NCBI GenBank assembly: GCA_023229245.1
Contig: JALNZU010000001.1
Coordinates: forward strand, 224,938-288,937
Source of the DNA: Bacteroidales bacterium
GTDB taxonomy: Bacteria; Bacteroidota; Bacteroidia; Bacteroidales; F082
DNA length: 64,000 nucleotides
Reading direction: 5' to 3'
The translations under genes were made by a program, and so were the position numbers. Shown in pieces: positions 1 to 9,504 of the stretch (position 1 is its first letter; each line of letters opens with the position of its first letter). Under the pieces are notes generated by a model. The model searched no databases, was not told the origin of the DNA, and saw only the letters and a list, made by a program, of their open reading frames with translations.

Positions 1-185
1 CACAGAGCAATTGTACTATCCTTATCGGACCTGAGGGTGACTTCAGCAAAGACGAGATTGCACTGGCTATTGCAAAGGGATATCAGCCAATAAGTTTGGG
101 GAAGGCTCGTTTAAGAACAGAGACAGCCGGGCTGATCGCCTGTGCAACAGTCCACTTTATAAATCAATATCATGAAAAAGTTTAA
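1..185 (+). CDS. rsmE: 16S rRNA m3U1498 methyltransferase RsmE, C-terminal part
   Basis: The frame is open from the left edge and encodes about 60 C-terminal residues. It contains IGPEGDFSKDEI, then SLGKARLRTETAG, the SAM-binding knot signature of RsmE, which methylates N3 of U1498 in 16S rRNA. The 5' part lies outside the window. The stop overlaps the start of the next gene by 14 bases, so the two are probably co-transcribed and translationally coupled. Confidence 0.88.
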   Translation, partial: QSNCTILIGPEGDFSKDEIALAIAKGYQPISLGKARLRTETAGLIACATVHFINQYHEKV

Positions 186-834
186 ACAGCTGATTTTTTG
201 TGTACTAATGTTTGCCACTTCATCAGTAATTGCGCAGAGCGATGTACAGATTGCATTGTTAAAATATCGCGGTGGAGGTGATTGGTATGCCAATCCTACT
301 TCCTTACCTAATTTAGTTGCTTTTGCCAACGAGCATCTTAACACTAATATACGGCCGGAGATAGCGACAGTGGAAACAGGCAGTCCGCAAATCTTCAACT
401 ACCCTTTTGTGCATATGACCGGACATGGCAATGTGCTTTTCGATGCACATGAAGCCCAAAACCTGAGGAATTATTTAATAGGAGGCGGGTTTTTACATAT
501 AGACGACAACTATGGAATGGATCCTTTTGTCAGGCCTCAGATGAAGAAAGTCTTTCCCGAGTTGGATTTTGTTGAATTACCTTCTACCCATGAGATTTAC
601 AATCAAAGGTTTTATTTTCCCAACGGATTGCCTAAGATACATGAGCATGATGGCAAGCCGGCACAAGGGTTTGGCTTATTCTGGGAAGGGCGTTTGGTAT
701 GCTTCTACACCTATGAATGCGACTTAGGCGACGGATGGGAAGACCAGGCTGTACATAACAATTCGGAAGAAACCCGACTGAAAGCATTACGAATGGGTGC
801 CAACCTTTTACAATACGTTTTCACACGCGAATAA
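172..834 (+). CDS. DUF4159 domain-containing secreted protein
   Basis: The protein has 220 residues with an N-terminal signal peptide (MKKFKQLIFCVLMF, then a cleavage region near AQS). The rest matches my memory of the DUF4159 family: an early IALLKYRGGGDWY, then HMTGHGN, GGGFLHIDDNYG and a YECDLGDGWED stretch. The family is common in Bacteroidota as an exported protein of unknown biochemical role. The fold recalls class I glutamine amidotransferases without an obvious catalytic cysteine. It overlaps rsmE by 14 bp and is convergent with the next gene, two bases away. Confidence 0.8.
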   Translation: MKKFKQLIFCVLMFATSSVIAQSDVQIALLKYRGGGDWYANPTSLPNLVAFANEHLNTNIRPEIATVETGSPQIFNYPFVHMTGHGNVLFDAHEAQNLRNYLIGGGFLHIDDNYGMDPFVRPQMKKVFPELDFVELPSTHEIYNQRFYFPNGLPKIHEHDGKPAQGFGLFWEGRLVCFYTYECDLGDGWEDQAVHNNSEETRLKALRMGANLLQYVFTRE

Positions 835-836
835 AT

Positions 837-1898
837 TTATTTTCGAGGATAGTAAGCTGCCCGATTAATCTCCTTCACGGATGTAATAGGCCGGGAAGGC
901 TTTAAGTATTTGGCTAAATGTGCATAAATCTTCACCCGTATTTGCTTGGCTAACCGGCTGTCAATACGATCAAACGAATGGCCGCCAGGTGCATCTTCAA
1001 ATATTTCGTATTCAAATTTTTTTCCTTCTGCCTTTAAAGCTCTTATCAGGTGTTCCACTTCCAGCACATTCACGTCGTCATCATTGGTAGTGGTATGGAT
1101 CATCAATGGGGTTTGCAGTTTGTGTGCATGCCAGACTGGCGATCGTTTTCTGTATTCAGCTATATTATCATGGGCTGAGGCGCCAATATGATAATCGGCT
1201 TCAAACAAGTCTCGGTAATACTGCTGCATATATCCCATACGTGCCACTAAATCGCTTACCGGTACACCAGCAAAAGCCACCTGATACGCTTCCGGATGGT
1301 TGAAAATATTAAAAAGTGTGATCATGCCTCCATGACTCCAGCCTATAATACCAACTCGCTTAGGATCAACCATTTCATACTCTTCCACCATATAGTTTCT
1401 GCATGCAAACACATCTTCATTTTCAAGACCGCCATAATCAATTTCCTTATAAAATCCTTCTCCATATCCTGTACTACCTCTGTACTCCGGCGCTGCAACT
1501 ATGTATTGCTGGGCAATCAGTTCGCGTATAATATGTGTGTGATAGGTAGTAAAATTGGCATGCACTCCTCCATGTGGCAAAATAATAAGCGGATACTTCT
1601 TACCTTGCTCTAAGTCGGAAGGGATGAAGACATAGGCCCAGAATTTAACAGGATTAGCAGCACCCATTGCAGCAGGATCAGGAATATTGGCCGGCGGAGG
1701 CCCATAGATAAAGACCTTATCAATAAAAGCCTGATCACCTATACGCTCGTACCATAATAAATCGTCCATGCGTTTTTCCAACATATCAATTCTATGACGC
1801 AGCCGATTATCCAATTGCTTTACCGGATCAACCTGTGCTATCACATTGATAGACATTAACAACATTACTACTATCAAAAAGTTCTTCAATTGTTTCAT
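837..1898 (-). CDS. S9 family prolyl oligopeptidase-like alpha/beta hydrolase, exported
   Basis: The product has 353 residues with a signal peptide (hydrophobic residues 8-20, then AQ). The alpha/beta-hydrolase core shows LPHGGVHA (oxyanion region, about 107-114), the nucleophile elbow GWSHGG with Ser188, a DD(D) acid near residue 274 and GGHSF with His307. This order is that of S9 peptidases that remove short peptides in the periplasm. There is no beta-propeller; the N-terminal extension is short, so it is a minimal S9 or esterase-type member. A TAnnTTTG promoter box lies about 25 bp upstream. Substrate is unknown. Confidence 0.82.
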   Translation of the reverse strand: MKQLKNFLIVVMLLMSINVIAQVDPVKQLDNRLRHRIDMLEKRMDDLLWYERIGDQAFIDKVFIYGPPPANIPDPAAMGAANPVKFWAYVFIPSDLEQGKKYPLIILPHGGVHANFTTYHTHIIRELIAQQYIVAAPEYRGSTGYGEGFYKEIDYGGLENEDVFACRNYMVEEYEMVDPKRVGIIGWSHGGMITLFNIFNHPEAYQVAFAGVPVSDLVARMGYMQQYYRDLFEADYHIGASAHDNIAEYRKRSPVWHAHKLQTPLMIHTTTNDDDVNVLEVEHLIRALKAEGKKFEYEIFEDAPGGHSFDRIDSRLAKQIRVKIYAHLAKYLKPSRPITSVKEINRAAYYPRK

Positions 1899-1920
1899 AG
1901 TTAGCTTTCTTTAGTTCACA

Positions 1921-1928
1921 CAAATATA
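1921..1928 (-). promoter_or_regulatory. Bacteroidota -7 box upstream of the S9 peptidase gene
   Basis: CAAATATA on the plus strand is TATATTTG on the minus strand and matches TAnnTTTG. It lies 23 bp upstream of the start codon. The -33 element is not obvious. Confidence 0.5.
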
Positions 1929-1991
1929 CATAAGAAAATCAGGTCTGCCTTATATAAACAGGCAACTCTTTTCCTGAAGTGATACAGTATT

Positions 1992-3416
1992 TTATTGAGG
2001 AAAAAACTCATCTTTGAAGTTCAGGAGATATAATTTTTTTGTTGCACGGGTAACTGCTGTATACAGCCATCTCAAATAGGATATGTCAATATTTTCAGTC
2101 TGATATATTCCGGCATCTAAAAACACAACAGGCCATTGTCCTCCTTGTGTTTTATGGCAGGTCATTGCATATGCGAATTTCACTTGTAGTGCATTGTAGT
2201 AGGGGTTTGATCGTATTTTTGAAATTCGTTTTGATCTGGGTGTTATATGTGCATATTCTTCTTCTATAGCTACAAACAGCCGGTTAGTTTCCTTCCTTCC
2301 TAAGGCAGCTGTTTCAGTAGCCAGGCTTTCCAATATGATGATCGTATCAAAATCAATCTGATCATCTGTTTCGGTAAAGCTCATACTCACATGTGCGAAA
2401 TGAAAGCCATAAATATTTTCAATCTTATTTATCCGTTTGATTTCAAAAATATCTCCGTTAGCGATAAATCCGGCTTGTTCGGTTTCTTCCAACCAATAGT
2501 AGTTATTTTTAACTGCCATGATAAGGTCACCGGAAGCTATTTCGGAATCCATACCAAGTATATGCTGTCGGATTGCCTGATTATATCTGTTAGCTGTCTT
2601 GTTGGAGCGACATATTATAACGGCATCTCCAAAATTACGAGCTGCAAATGCGTCATAGAGTTGTTCTTCTAATTGTACCGGATCGGTTGTTTCTATATCT
2701 GAAAACTGCTGTATCTGAAAAAGGGGTAGGTTAGCTTTTCCTTGTTGCAACTGCGTGCGTATAGTAGTTGCATTAAACAATATACCCGAGTCAAGTGCTT
2801 GCCGCATCACTTCGTACAGCTCATAAGTTGCTGCAGTTACCTGATAGCTTGTCTTGAGATAATTCACATCAAGAGCAGGGCTTAGCTCCATACCAACGGG
2901 TGGAAGTTGTGCCTGATCGCCTATTAGCAGCAATCGACAGCCATCGCCTTGTGCAACAAAATACATCAGATCGTCTAAAAGATTACGCCCTTTGATCTCA
3001 TCGGAATGGGTAGAGAAACCGGCTATCATCGAGGCTTCATCTATCACAAAGAGTGTATTCTTCAGCTTGTTTTGCACTAAGACCGATTTGTACAGCCCAT
3101 CGGGAGTATAGCTGTGCAAATAAATCCTACGATGTATTGTATATGCCTGCATACCCGTATATTGACTAAGTACTTTGGCAGCTCTACCAGTAGGAGCCAT
3201 GAGTATCACCCGCATATTCAACACCGGTGCCACTTTAACAATGGCATTTACTAATGTTGTTTTTCCGGTACCTGCATATCCTCTTAGCAAATACAGCGGC
3301 AGTGGCTTTTTGCTAAGTAAAAATGCCGTAAGATGGCGCAACACCCGTTGTTGCCCCTGTGTTGGTTCAAATCCAAAAGACTGATATAATCTACTGTACA
3401 GCAGGCTGTTATCCAT
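1992..3416 (-). CDS. RecD-like superfamily 1 DNA helicase / AAA ATPase
   Basis: The 474-residue protein carries Walker A GYAGTGKTT (about residues 46-54), Walker B VIDEAS, a glutamine motif region LLIGDQAQLPP, and the C-terminal UvrD-type motifs MTCHKTQGGQWPVVFLD and YTAVTRA. This is the layout of short RecD/Pif1-like ATP-dependent helicases found in Bacteroidota. It is cytoplasmic and presumably acts in DNA repair or recombination. Its ATG overlaps the tamL stop as ATGA, so translation is coupled although the functions look unrelated. Confidence 0.85.
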   Translation of the reverse strand: MDNSLLYSRLYQSFGFEPTQGQQRVLRHLTAFLLSKKPLPLYLLRGYAGTGKTTLVNAIVKVAPVLNMRVILMAPTGRAAKVLSQYTGMQAYTIHRRIYLHSYTPDGLYKSVLVQNKLKNTLFVIDEASMIAGFSTHSDEIKGRNLLDDLMYFVAQGDGCRLLLIGDQAQLPPVGMELSPALDVNYLKTSYQVTAATYELYEVMRQALDSGILFNATTIRTQLQQGKANLPLFQIQQFSDIETTDPVQLEEQLYDAFAARNFGDAVIICRSNKTANRYNQAIRQHILGMDSEIASGDLIMAVKNNYYWLEETEQAGFIANGDIFEIKRINKIENIYGFHFAHVSMSFTETDDQIDFDTIIILESLATETAALGRKETNRLFVAIEEEYAHITPRSKRISKIRSNPYYNALQVKFAYAMTCHKTQGGQWPVVFLDAGIYQTENIDISYLRWLYTAVTRATKKLYLLNFKDEFFPQ

Positions 3417-5815
3417 CAGAAAGGGTATCCTATGCCAAAGTTCCAGACAAAATTATTCAATCGGATCTGATCAAGCATCCATCTATCTGATCCTGATCTG
3501 GCCGGATCGCGTATAGGTGTAGCCGCATCAAGCCGAAACACAAAAAACGAAAAGTCAAAACGAAATCCTATACCAGCATCAACAGCTAAATCCTGATAAA
3601 AGCTATCTAATTTGAACACTCCGTTAGGATATGTTTCCCTTTGTCGTAATGTCCAGATATTTCCCACATCAACAAACACAGCACCTTTCAGATAATCATA
3701 AATAGGGAAGCGGTATTCGGCATTAAATTCCAATTGAATATCGCCTATGCGTTCGATCATGACAGGATCGGAAAAAGAGCCTGGGCCAAGCTGTCGATAC
3801 TGCCATCCACGCATTCCATTAGCACCTCCGGCATAAAAACTACGTTCAAAAGGCATTTCAGTAGAATTTCCATATGAGAAACCTATCCCGATCAAGCTAC
3901 GAAAGGCTAAACGGTTTTCCTTGCTCAACACCCTATAATAGCGAAAATCCTGATCGAAGCGTAAAAACTGCGCATAGCGAATCCCGAATAATTCTTGGTA
4001 ATTCCCTTGATTGGTAAACAGGGAGGTACCATCAATCAGCGAAAGAAGATTGCCAGAGCTTTCCAGGTTGAGCCTGTAATAGAAGAAGTCTTTCAGTAAG
4101 TGGATATTCTGGTTATTAAACACAAACGAATACCTCATGCTTAGTATCAGATGATCAGAATATTGGTCTCTGAACCGTTGATTGGATTGTTCGTTCAGGA
4201 AAGCCGCAAAACTTTCGGAAGGATTTACTTTAATACTACTGATATTAACAGGGCTTAGCTGATGGGTAATTTGTTTATTGGCCATCCAGTCGTAGCCAAA
4301 AGTCAGTCGCAGCACTGTACGTTCATAGTATGTGCGGGTTTGCGAATTAATCCCAAGTGAGATATTACTACGTGGCTGGTATTCCTTAGTAAAATTTCTA
4401 AGATTGAAAAAGTTAAGAAATCTGGGAAAATAAATAGAAGCGTCAATACCTATTTCGCTGGTATTAAAAAGCGATGTACTTGTTTCCCCTTGCTCTATAT
4501 CGGTTAACACCAATCGTTGAGCTTCGTAACCGCCGTTGAGCCGTAACCGAAACATCTCTGCACCTCTGAACAGGTTTTTATTGGTATAGGCTATGCTGCC
4601 ACGCAAACCTAAATCACCGGCCGAGTTAGTACCTTCTACTTCAACGGTATAGGCATGAACCTGACTTCGTTGAAGATATATATTACAATCTATCCAGTTA
4701 TCCACTCCCTGTATTAGATTTTTTTTGCTTGCAATGGTATCAAAGCTGATATTTGAAGCCCGAAATATCTTTAAATTACCAAGTGCCTTATAAGTTTGTC
4801 TTAGTTTATACAAACTGAATGGGTCGTACTCATAGATTTGAATGACCTGATTGAAAATACCTCTTTTAATTCTGGGATTACCTTGGGTTAAAAAATACAA
4901 AGGCGATTGACGGTCTTTAGTATCCGTTCGTATAGTAACTGTGGATGTATCTATAGGTATATTATTGATTATAAACGGGTTATGATTTGGAAATATCTGA
5001 ACCTTCCGAATAAAATAGCGCTGATGTGGTTCTTCAACAAATTGAGCAGAGGCGGGGTCAAATATCCGGCGGTTCTCAACCATCATATTGAGGCGAATCG
5101 AATGCTGCGTTGTATTGCTGTCAGCTTCAAAATGGATATAATCTTTAGTAAAATAATAATATCCATTATTTTTCAAATAATTAGTAATACGATCACGCTC
5201 ATTATCAATGGTGTATGCATTATACACATCACCTGCCTTTAATAAGGTAGCTGATTGTATCTCGCCGATAAACGCATGTATCGTACTGTCGGGTATGGAG
5301 TAAAGTATTTCTGAGATGCGATAAGGTTTAGGTACTTCTATCTGATAGGTGAGTTTGGCTATTTTATTATATTCAACCTGAAGTTTTGGAGTAACCGTAT
5401 TACCGAAATAGCCTGTATTATCTAAATAGCGTTGCATTTGCATGCAAGCGTTGCCGGTCATATATGGGTCATAATATACCGGAGCTGTACCGAGGCGGTT
5501 ATGCACCCATCTCCAGAATCGTTTTTCGGTTTTATGTTGGGTAACAAAATGTATCCACAATGCAGGCCGTATGCCAAAAAATCCACCATTAGGCTGTTGG
5601 GCATACAATACTGTCAGATCGGAATTGCTGAATGTGGTTTTGGAGGTTGACAGTTCGAGTTTATTCTTTTTTAGCAGATACTTATCCGTTGGAATAAATC
5701 GTTTTCCGCTACATGAGGCTGTTCCAAACATGAGTCCTCCCAAAGCCATGCATACAGCCCAATACATGATTTTTTCAATACAGTTTGATGTATGCAGGGT
5801 AGGTGTTTTGGGCAT
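3416..5815 (-). CDS. tamL: TamL-type outer membrane lipoprotein of the BamA/TamA (Omp85) family
   Basis: From the ATG at 5815 the product has 799 residues. It starts with a lipoprotein signal ending in the lipobox GTASC, followed by CSGKRFIPTDKYLL, typical of Bacteroidota TamL. POTRA-like regions follow, then a 16-strand Omp85 barrel with the late motif FERSFYAGGANGMRGW (the VRGF/Y-like signature in loop 6). It should help TamB insert outer membrane proteins. An upstream in-frame extension to 5956 was rejected because it crosses a terminator and a promoter box (5844-5851). It is followed by the helicase gene with a 3-base overlap. Confidence 0.85.
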   Translation of the reverse strand: MPKTPTLHTSNCIEKIMYWAVCMALGGLMFGTASCSGKRFIPTDKYLLKKNKLELSTSKTTFSNSDLTVLYAQQPNGGFFGIRPALWIHFVTQHKTEKRFWRWVHNRLGTAPVYYDPYMTGNACMQMQRYLDNTGYFGNTVTPKLQVEYNKIAKLTYQIEVPKPYRISEILYSIPDSTIHAFIGEIQSATLLKAGDVYNAYTIDNERDRITNYLKNNGYYYFTKDYIHFEADSNTTQHSIRLNMMVENRRIFDPASAQFVEEPHQRYFIRKVQIFPNHNPFIINNIPIDTSTVTIRTDTKDRQSPLYFLTQGNPRIKRGIFNQVIQIYEYDPFSLYKLRQTYKALGNLKIFRASNISFDTIASKKNLIQGVDNWIDCNIYLQRSQVHAYTVEVEGTNSAGDLGLRGSIAYTNKNLFRGAEMFRLRLNGGYEAQRLVLTDIEQGETSTSLFNTSEIGIDASIYFPRFLNFFNLRNFTKEYQPRSNISLGINSQTRTYYERTVLRLTFGYDWMANKQITHQLSPVNISSIKVNPSESFAAFLNEQSNQRFRDQYSDHLILSMRYSFVFNNQNIHLLKDFFYYRLNLESSGNLLSLIDGTSLFTNQGNYQELFGIRYAQFLRFDQDFRYYRVLSKENRLAFRSLIGIGFSYGNSTEMPFERSFYAGGANGMRGWQYRQLGPGSFSDPVMIERIGDIQLEFNAEYRFPIYDYLKGAVFVDVGNIWTLRQRETYPNGVFKLDSFYQDLAVDAGIGFRFDFSFFVFRLDAATPIRDPARSGSDRWMLDQIRLNNFVWNFGIGYPF

Positions 5816-5843
5816 TGCTTGCAACAAATGAGATAATAGAGTA

Positions 5844-5851
5844 CAAATGTA
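5844..5851 (-). promoter_or_regulatory. -7 promoter box for tamL-helicase operon
   Basis: CAAATGTA on plus is TACATTTG on minus, a perfect TAnnTTTG. It lies 29 bp upstream of the ATG at 5815 and just downstream of the groES terminator, which supports the chosen start. Confidence 0.55.
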
Positions 5852-5893
5852 GGCTTTTTGTACTGCTTTACAGCAGTAGCCACGTATAAGATC

Positions 5894-5925
5894 AAAAAAA
5901 ACCGGCACTGAAGTACCGGTTTTTT
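5894..5925 (-). terminator. Rho-independent terminator after groES (bidirectional)
   Basis: The stem ACCGG...CCGGT (5901-5920), with further pairing inside, is flanked by seven A on the left and six T on the right. It sits eight bases after the groES stop and before the tamL promoter. Confidence 0.85.
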
Positions 5926-5933
5926 GGATGAGC

Positions 5934-6221
5934 TTATATTTGTTCTGTCTCCACAACTTTTGCTAATAGATCGGCATAGGGAATGATCAATAATTTTTTC
6001 CCTTCATATTCTATCTCGGTTCCGGAATATTTTTTAAAGAGTACGGCATCGCCTACACTGATAGCAGGGTTTTCGATAGTCCCAATAGCCAGTATCTTAG
6101 CTATCTGAGGTTTTTCTTTTGCTGTATCGGGAATAATCAGGCCGGAGGCAGTTCGCTGCTCGGCTTTTTCTTCACTTAGATCAAGGATGACGTTTTCGTG
6201 TAACGGTTGTAATTCTTTCAT
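5934..6221 (-). CDS. groES: Co-chaperonin GroES-family protein
   Basis: The 95-residue product has the GroES barrel pattern: PLHENVILDL at the start, a mobile loop with GLIIPDTAKEKP, IGTIENPAISVGDAVLFKKYSGTEIEYEGKKLLIIPYADLLAKV. It caps GroEL in chaperonin folding. No groEL follows. Instead it lies 13 bp downstream of a thioredoxin/glutaredoxin fusion gene and ends at a strong terminator, so it is transcribed apart from any groEL. It may be a second GroES copy or a GroES-like paralogue; the partner GroEL must be encoded elsewhere. Confidence 0.85.
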   Translation of the reverse strand: MKELQPLHENVILDLSEEKAEQRTASGLIIPDTAKEKPQIAKILAIGTIENPAISVGDAVLFKKYSGTEIEYEGKKLLIIPYADLLAKVVETEQI

Positions 6222-6234
6222 GGCTTAGAAATAT

Positions 6235-6831
6235 TTAATTTGTATTTTGTTGAATTCCTAACAGTGTATTAATCTTATTCTTATCAAAACCAACTACTAT
6301 TTGTCCTTCAATATCGGTTTGCGGTACTCCCTGCTGCCCGCTTCTACGAACCATTTGTTCGGCTGCTTGTTGGTTTTTTGACACATCCACATCCGTAAAT
6401 TGAATACGATTGCTTCGAAGATAACTCTTCAGAGTATTACACCATGAGCAGCTTGGAGTAGAATACACAGTTACCCTTTTTTGCTTTGGCTGAGCCGAGG
6501 CTTCCATTGGATGGAAATATGACTCTTCAAACAAGGCGATATAATAATCTGGATTGTTGCAACCTTTTACAACGTTTACAAAGCGTTCACCTTCAAACAC
6601 CATCAGAGTAGGCGATGTAGTAATATTATAGTGTGGATGAACATCACGAACCTGTGCCACATCAACTAACAGCACATTTGTTTCGGTCAGCTTTTCTGCA
6701 GCTTGGTTCACATTATCAAAACTACATTTACCTGATTCTGAACCGGATTTGTAGATCAACACATAGTTTTTCCCTTCTTTTTTTAAAGAAGCAAGCATTT
6801 GCTCATGTGAATCGATATGAATAACAGCCAT
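6235..6831 (-). CDS. Thioredoxin-like / glutaredoxin fusion protein
   Basis: Starting at the ATG at 6831 gives 198 residues. The N-terminal half resembles a thioredoxin fold without the active-site pair: GKCSFDN keeps one cysteine, and the cis-proline appears in TTSPTLMVF. The C-terminal half is a glutaredoxin with VYSTPSCSWCNTLKSYL, active site CSWC, and the conserved GVPQ (cis-Pro) and GQIVVGFDKNKI. This is similar to UXX-star selenoprotein-like or YruB-type glutaredoxins. It is cytoplasmic and probably a thiol-disulfide reductase. A further upstream in-frame start (6945) adds 38 residues with no family likeness. Confidence 0.75.
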   Translation of the reverse strand: MAVIHIDSHEQMLASLKKEGKNYVLIYKSGSESGKCSFDNVNQAAEKLTETNVLLVDVAQVRDVHPHYNITTSPTLMVFEGERFVNVVKGCNNPDYYIALFEESYFHPMEASAQPKQKRVTVYSTPSCSWCNTLKSYLRSNRIQFTDVDVSKNQQAAEQMVRRSGQQGVPQTDIEGQIVVGFDKNKINTLLGIQQNTN

Positions 6832-7123
6832 TGATATTTTTTTTGAGGACTTGATCAATTTGTATGCCATTGGATAATCTGCCGCTTTGGCTACAATAGG
6901 GCTATGACAAAATTTCAGCCAACTTAATACCTGACTTTTACACAAAAATTGAAACAGGCTGATAGTATGCTATTATACGTGAATCAAATTACCACCTCTT
7001 ATTCAAAAACATAGTAGCGAATATTGTAGCAACTTCAGCTGTTTGACCAAATCAGGTTTGAAGAGTTGTTATAAGCAGATTTTTTGTCTTTATTCGCTTT
7101 CACACAATAGTAGCCGGAGCAGG

Positions 7124-8128
7124 CTACTGTTTGATCAACTTATACATGTCTGGTGTGAAAATTTCTTCATATGATCCGTCTTCTTTCCAGAAAATGAAGT
7201 ATGCATCAACATCCGGCAGGTCTTCAAGAAGTTTTTTAGCTTTTTCAAATCCCATCACCAAAAATGCAGTAGCTAAGGCATCGGCAGTGGCTGCATTATC
7301 GGCTACTACCGTTACACTAAGCAAGTTATGTTCAACCGGATAGCCTGTTTTTGGATCTATGGCATGTGAATATCGTTTCCCATCTTTTTCAAAATAGTTT
7401 CTATAACTACCTGATGTTGCAACCGATCTGTTAACCAATTCAAGGACTACATCAATACTTCTTTCTTCATCTTTGGTGTGTGATGGGCGTTCGATAGCTA
7501 CAAGCCATGGCTCACCATCCGGCTTTGCATTGCGTGCAGTAATTTCACCACCTATGTCGATTATAAAATGTTGTAGATTCAGGCTATCAAACATTTGAGA
7601 CATCAGATCAACTGTATAACCTGGTGCAATGGCATTAAAATCAAAGCTCATACGTGGATCGTCTTTGACTACCTTTCCTCTTTCTATCCGTACTTTATGA
7701 TAATCAACCAAATCTTGAATACTGTCAATTTGCCTTTGGGTCAATTCCATTTTCTTTTGACGATGAAAGCCCCATGCATTTACCAAAGGTGCGATAGTAA
7801 AGTCGAAATACCCATCAGTTAATGCACTCATTTCTTTGGATATCAGAAATGTGGAAAGGAAGATCGGATCTAATCCTACAGTGGTATCACCCTGATTCAC
7901 TCTTGAAAGCACTGATTGATCATTCCATAGGGATAAAGACACATCTACTGCTTCCAATAATGAATCAATGGCTGTTTGAAAATTTCTACCTTCCTGATCG
8001 TAATAAGTAATGGCATAATAAGTGCCTTGCGTCATACCTGCAACACTGATCGGTTCAATTTTTTTTTGCTGACATGCGATCAATACCAGACAGGCGAGGA
8101 TCGTTATTCCAAGCTGTTTTATATACAT
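7124..8128 (-). CDS. apbE: FAD:protein FMN transferase ApbE, lipoprotein
   Basis: The ATG at 8128 gives 334 residues with a lipoprotein signal ending LVLIAC. Family marks are GMTQGTYYAITY, SLWNDQSVLSRVN, SFDFNAIAPGYTVDLM, IDIGGEI and SATSGSYRNY-like VATSGSYRNYFEKDGKRYSHAIDPKTGYPV. ApbE covalently attaches FMN to threonines of NqrB and NqrC in the periplasm. It directly follows the nqr operon, which encodes those substrates. A terminator separates the two, and apbE has its own -7 box, so its expression is partly independent. Confidence 0.93.
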   Translation of the reverse strand: MYIKQLGITILACLVLIACQQKKIEPISVAGMTQGTYYAITYYDQEGRNFQTAIDSLLEAVDVSLSLWNDQSVLSRVNQGDTTVGLDPIFLSTFLISKEMSALTDGYFDFTIAPLVNAWGFHRQKKMELTQRQIDSIQDLVDYHKVRIERGKVVKDDPRMSFDFNAIAPGYTVDLMSQMFDSLNLQHFIIDIGGEITARNAKPDGEPWLVAIERPSHTKDEERSIDVVLELVNRSVATSGSYRNYFEKDGKRYSHAIDPKTGYPVEHNLLSVTVVADNAATADALATAFLVMGFEKAKKLLEDLPDVDAYFIFWKEDGSYEEIFTPDMYKLIKQ

Positions 8129-8148
8129 ATTAGGTTGGTTAGAACCTA

Positions 8149-8156
8149 CAAAGATA
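8149..8156 (-). promoter_or_regulatory. -7 promoter box for apbE
   Basis: CAAAGATA on plus is TATCTTTG on minus, matching TAnnTTTG, 20 bp upstream of the ATG at 8128. Any -33 element would fall inside the adjacent nqr terminator hairpin. Confidence 0.5.
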
Positions 8157-8196
8157 AAAAAAACCGATTGAATCAATCGTCAATCGGTTTTTTTTT
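8156..8196 (-). terminator. Terminator of the nqr operon
   Basis: A 10-bp perfect stem AAACCGATTG / CAATCGGTTT (8161-8170 and 8181-8190) is flanked by A and T runs. It lies 14 bases after the nqrF stop. Confidence 0.85.
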
Positions 8197-8209
8197 AAGG
8201 AAAAATAAT

Positions 8210-9472
8210 TTATCCACCAAAGTCGTCATAGGCGATCATCTCTAAAGGCACTCCTAGATCGTCTAACATTTTAAAGATGGCAGCATTCATCATAGGCGGG
8301 CCACAGAGATAATATTCTATTTCTTCAGGTTCGGGATGTGTTTTTAGGTAGTTGTCCAATATAACCTGATGGATGAATCCGGTATATCCGGTCCAATTAT
8401 CTTCGGGTTTGGGTTCTGAGAGGGCAACGTTAAACTGAAAATTAGAGAATTGTTCTTCAATATCTTCAAAGTCCTTCATATAGAACAACTCTCTTCGTGA
8501 GCGTCCACCGTACCAGAATGTTGTTTTGCGGTTAGTTTTTTCGGTATGAAACAAATGAAACAGATGTGACCGCATTGGGGCCATACCAGCACCACCGCCT
8601 ATAAACATCATTTCGCGTTGCGTTGGTTTTATGTGAAACTCTCCATATGGCCCTGACACCATCACTTTGTCGCCCGGCTTCAAAGAAAAGATATAAGATG
8701 AGCATACTCCAGGATTGACTTTCATAAAGCTATTAGTCTTTCTATCCCAGGGAGGAGTAGCAATACGGATATTGAGCATAACGATATTTCCTTCAGCTGG
8801 ATGATTAGCCATCGAATAGGCTCGGAATTGCTCTTCTGTATTTTTCATTTTCAAGTCCCACAGATTGAATTTATCCCACTCATCGCGATATTTTTCCTCT
8901 ACTTCAATATCTTTGCTAAAGTCAACTTCAACTTTTGGGACATCAATTTGAATATATCCACCTGATTGAAAATCAAGGCGTTCACCTTCTGGTAGTTTCA
9001 CCACAAATTCTTTGATAAAGGTGGCTACATTTCGATTAGAGACTACTTCACATTCCCATTTTTTAATTCCAAACACTTCGGCAGGCACAGTGATTGTCAA
9101 GTCTTCACGTACTTTCACCTGGCAGCTCAGCCTCCAATTGCTTTGTTGCTCTTTACGGGAGAAGAAGCCTTTTTCGGTAGGTAAAATTGAGCCACCGCCT
9201 TCTAAGACCTGACATTTACACATGGCACAAGTACCGCTTCCGCCACAGGCAGAAGGCAGAAAGATTTTGTTGTTCGACAGAGTAGTCAGCAAGGAAGAAC
9301 CGGGATCAACCTCTAATTCCTTTTCACCATTGATAGTAATTTTGACCTTACCTTGCGGGATAAGCTTATTACGTGCAAAAAGCAGTAATCCAACCAAAAG
9401 CAAGATAATAACCAAAAAGAAAATGATACTGATGAGAACTATAGTTCCCGTACTTGTAGCAAGCGGAATCAT
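8210..9472 (-). CDS. nqrF: Na+-translocating NADH:quinone reductase subunit F
   Basis: The 420-residue subunit has one N-terminal membrane helix (residues 9-32), a [2Fe-2S] ferredoxin domain with Cys76, Cys82, Cys85 and Cys117, and a ferredoxin reductase module with the FAD motif RAYSMAN and the NADH motif [12 protein letters not shown]. It ends in AYDDFGG, typical of NqrF. It is the NADH-oxidising entry point of the Na+ pump and passes electrons from FAD to the 2Fe-2S centre. It is the last gene of nqrABCDEF and is followed by a terminator. Confidence 0.97.
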   Translation of the reverse strand: MIPLATSTGTIVLISIIFFLVIILLLVGLLLFARNKLIPQGKVKITINGEKELEVDPGSSLLTTLSNNKIFLPSACGGSGTCAMCKCQVLEGGGSILPTEKGFFSRKEQQSNWRLSCQVKVREDLTITVPAEVFGIKKWECEVVSNRNVATFIKEFVVKLPEGERLDFQSGGYIQIDVPKVEVDFSKDIEVEEKYRDEWDKFNLWDLKMKNTEEQFRAYSMANHPAEGNIVMLNIRIATPPWDRKTNSFMKVNPGVCSSYIFSLKPGDKVMVSGPYGEFHIKPTQREMMFIGGGAGMAPMRSHLFHLFHTEKTNRKTTFWYGGRSRRELFYMKDFEDIEEQFSNFQFNVALSEPKPEDNWTGYTGFIHQVILDNYLKTHPEPEEIEYYLCGPPMMNAAIFKMLDDLGVPLEMIAYDDFGG

Positions 9473-9504
9473 TGTGTTATATAATTAATTCTATTCAACA
9501 TGGT

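Noticed and set aside
5816..5956. Upstream in-frame extension of tamL
   Set aside because: It would cross the -7 box at 5844 and the groES terminator, and it precedes a good lipoprotein signal.
7109..7128. Hairpin at the end of apbE as terminator
   Set aside because: The stem overlaps the stop codon and is not followed by a T run.
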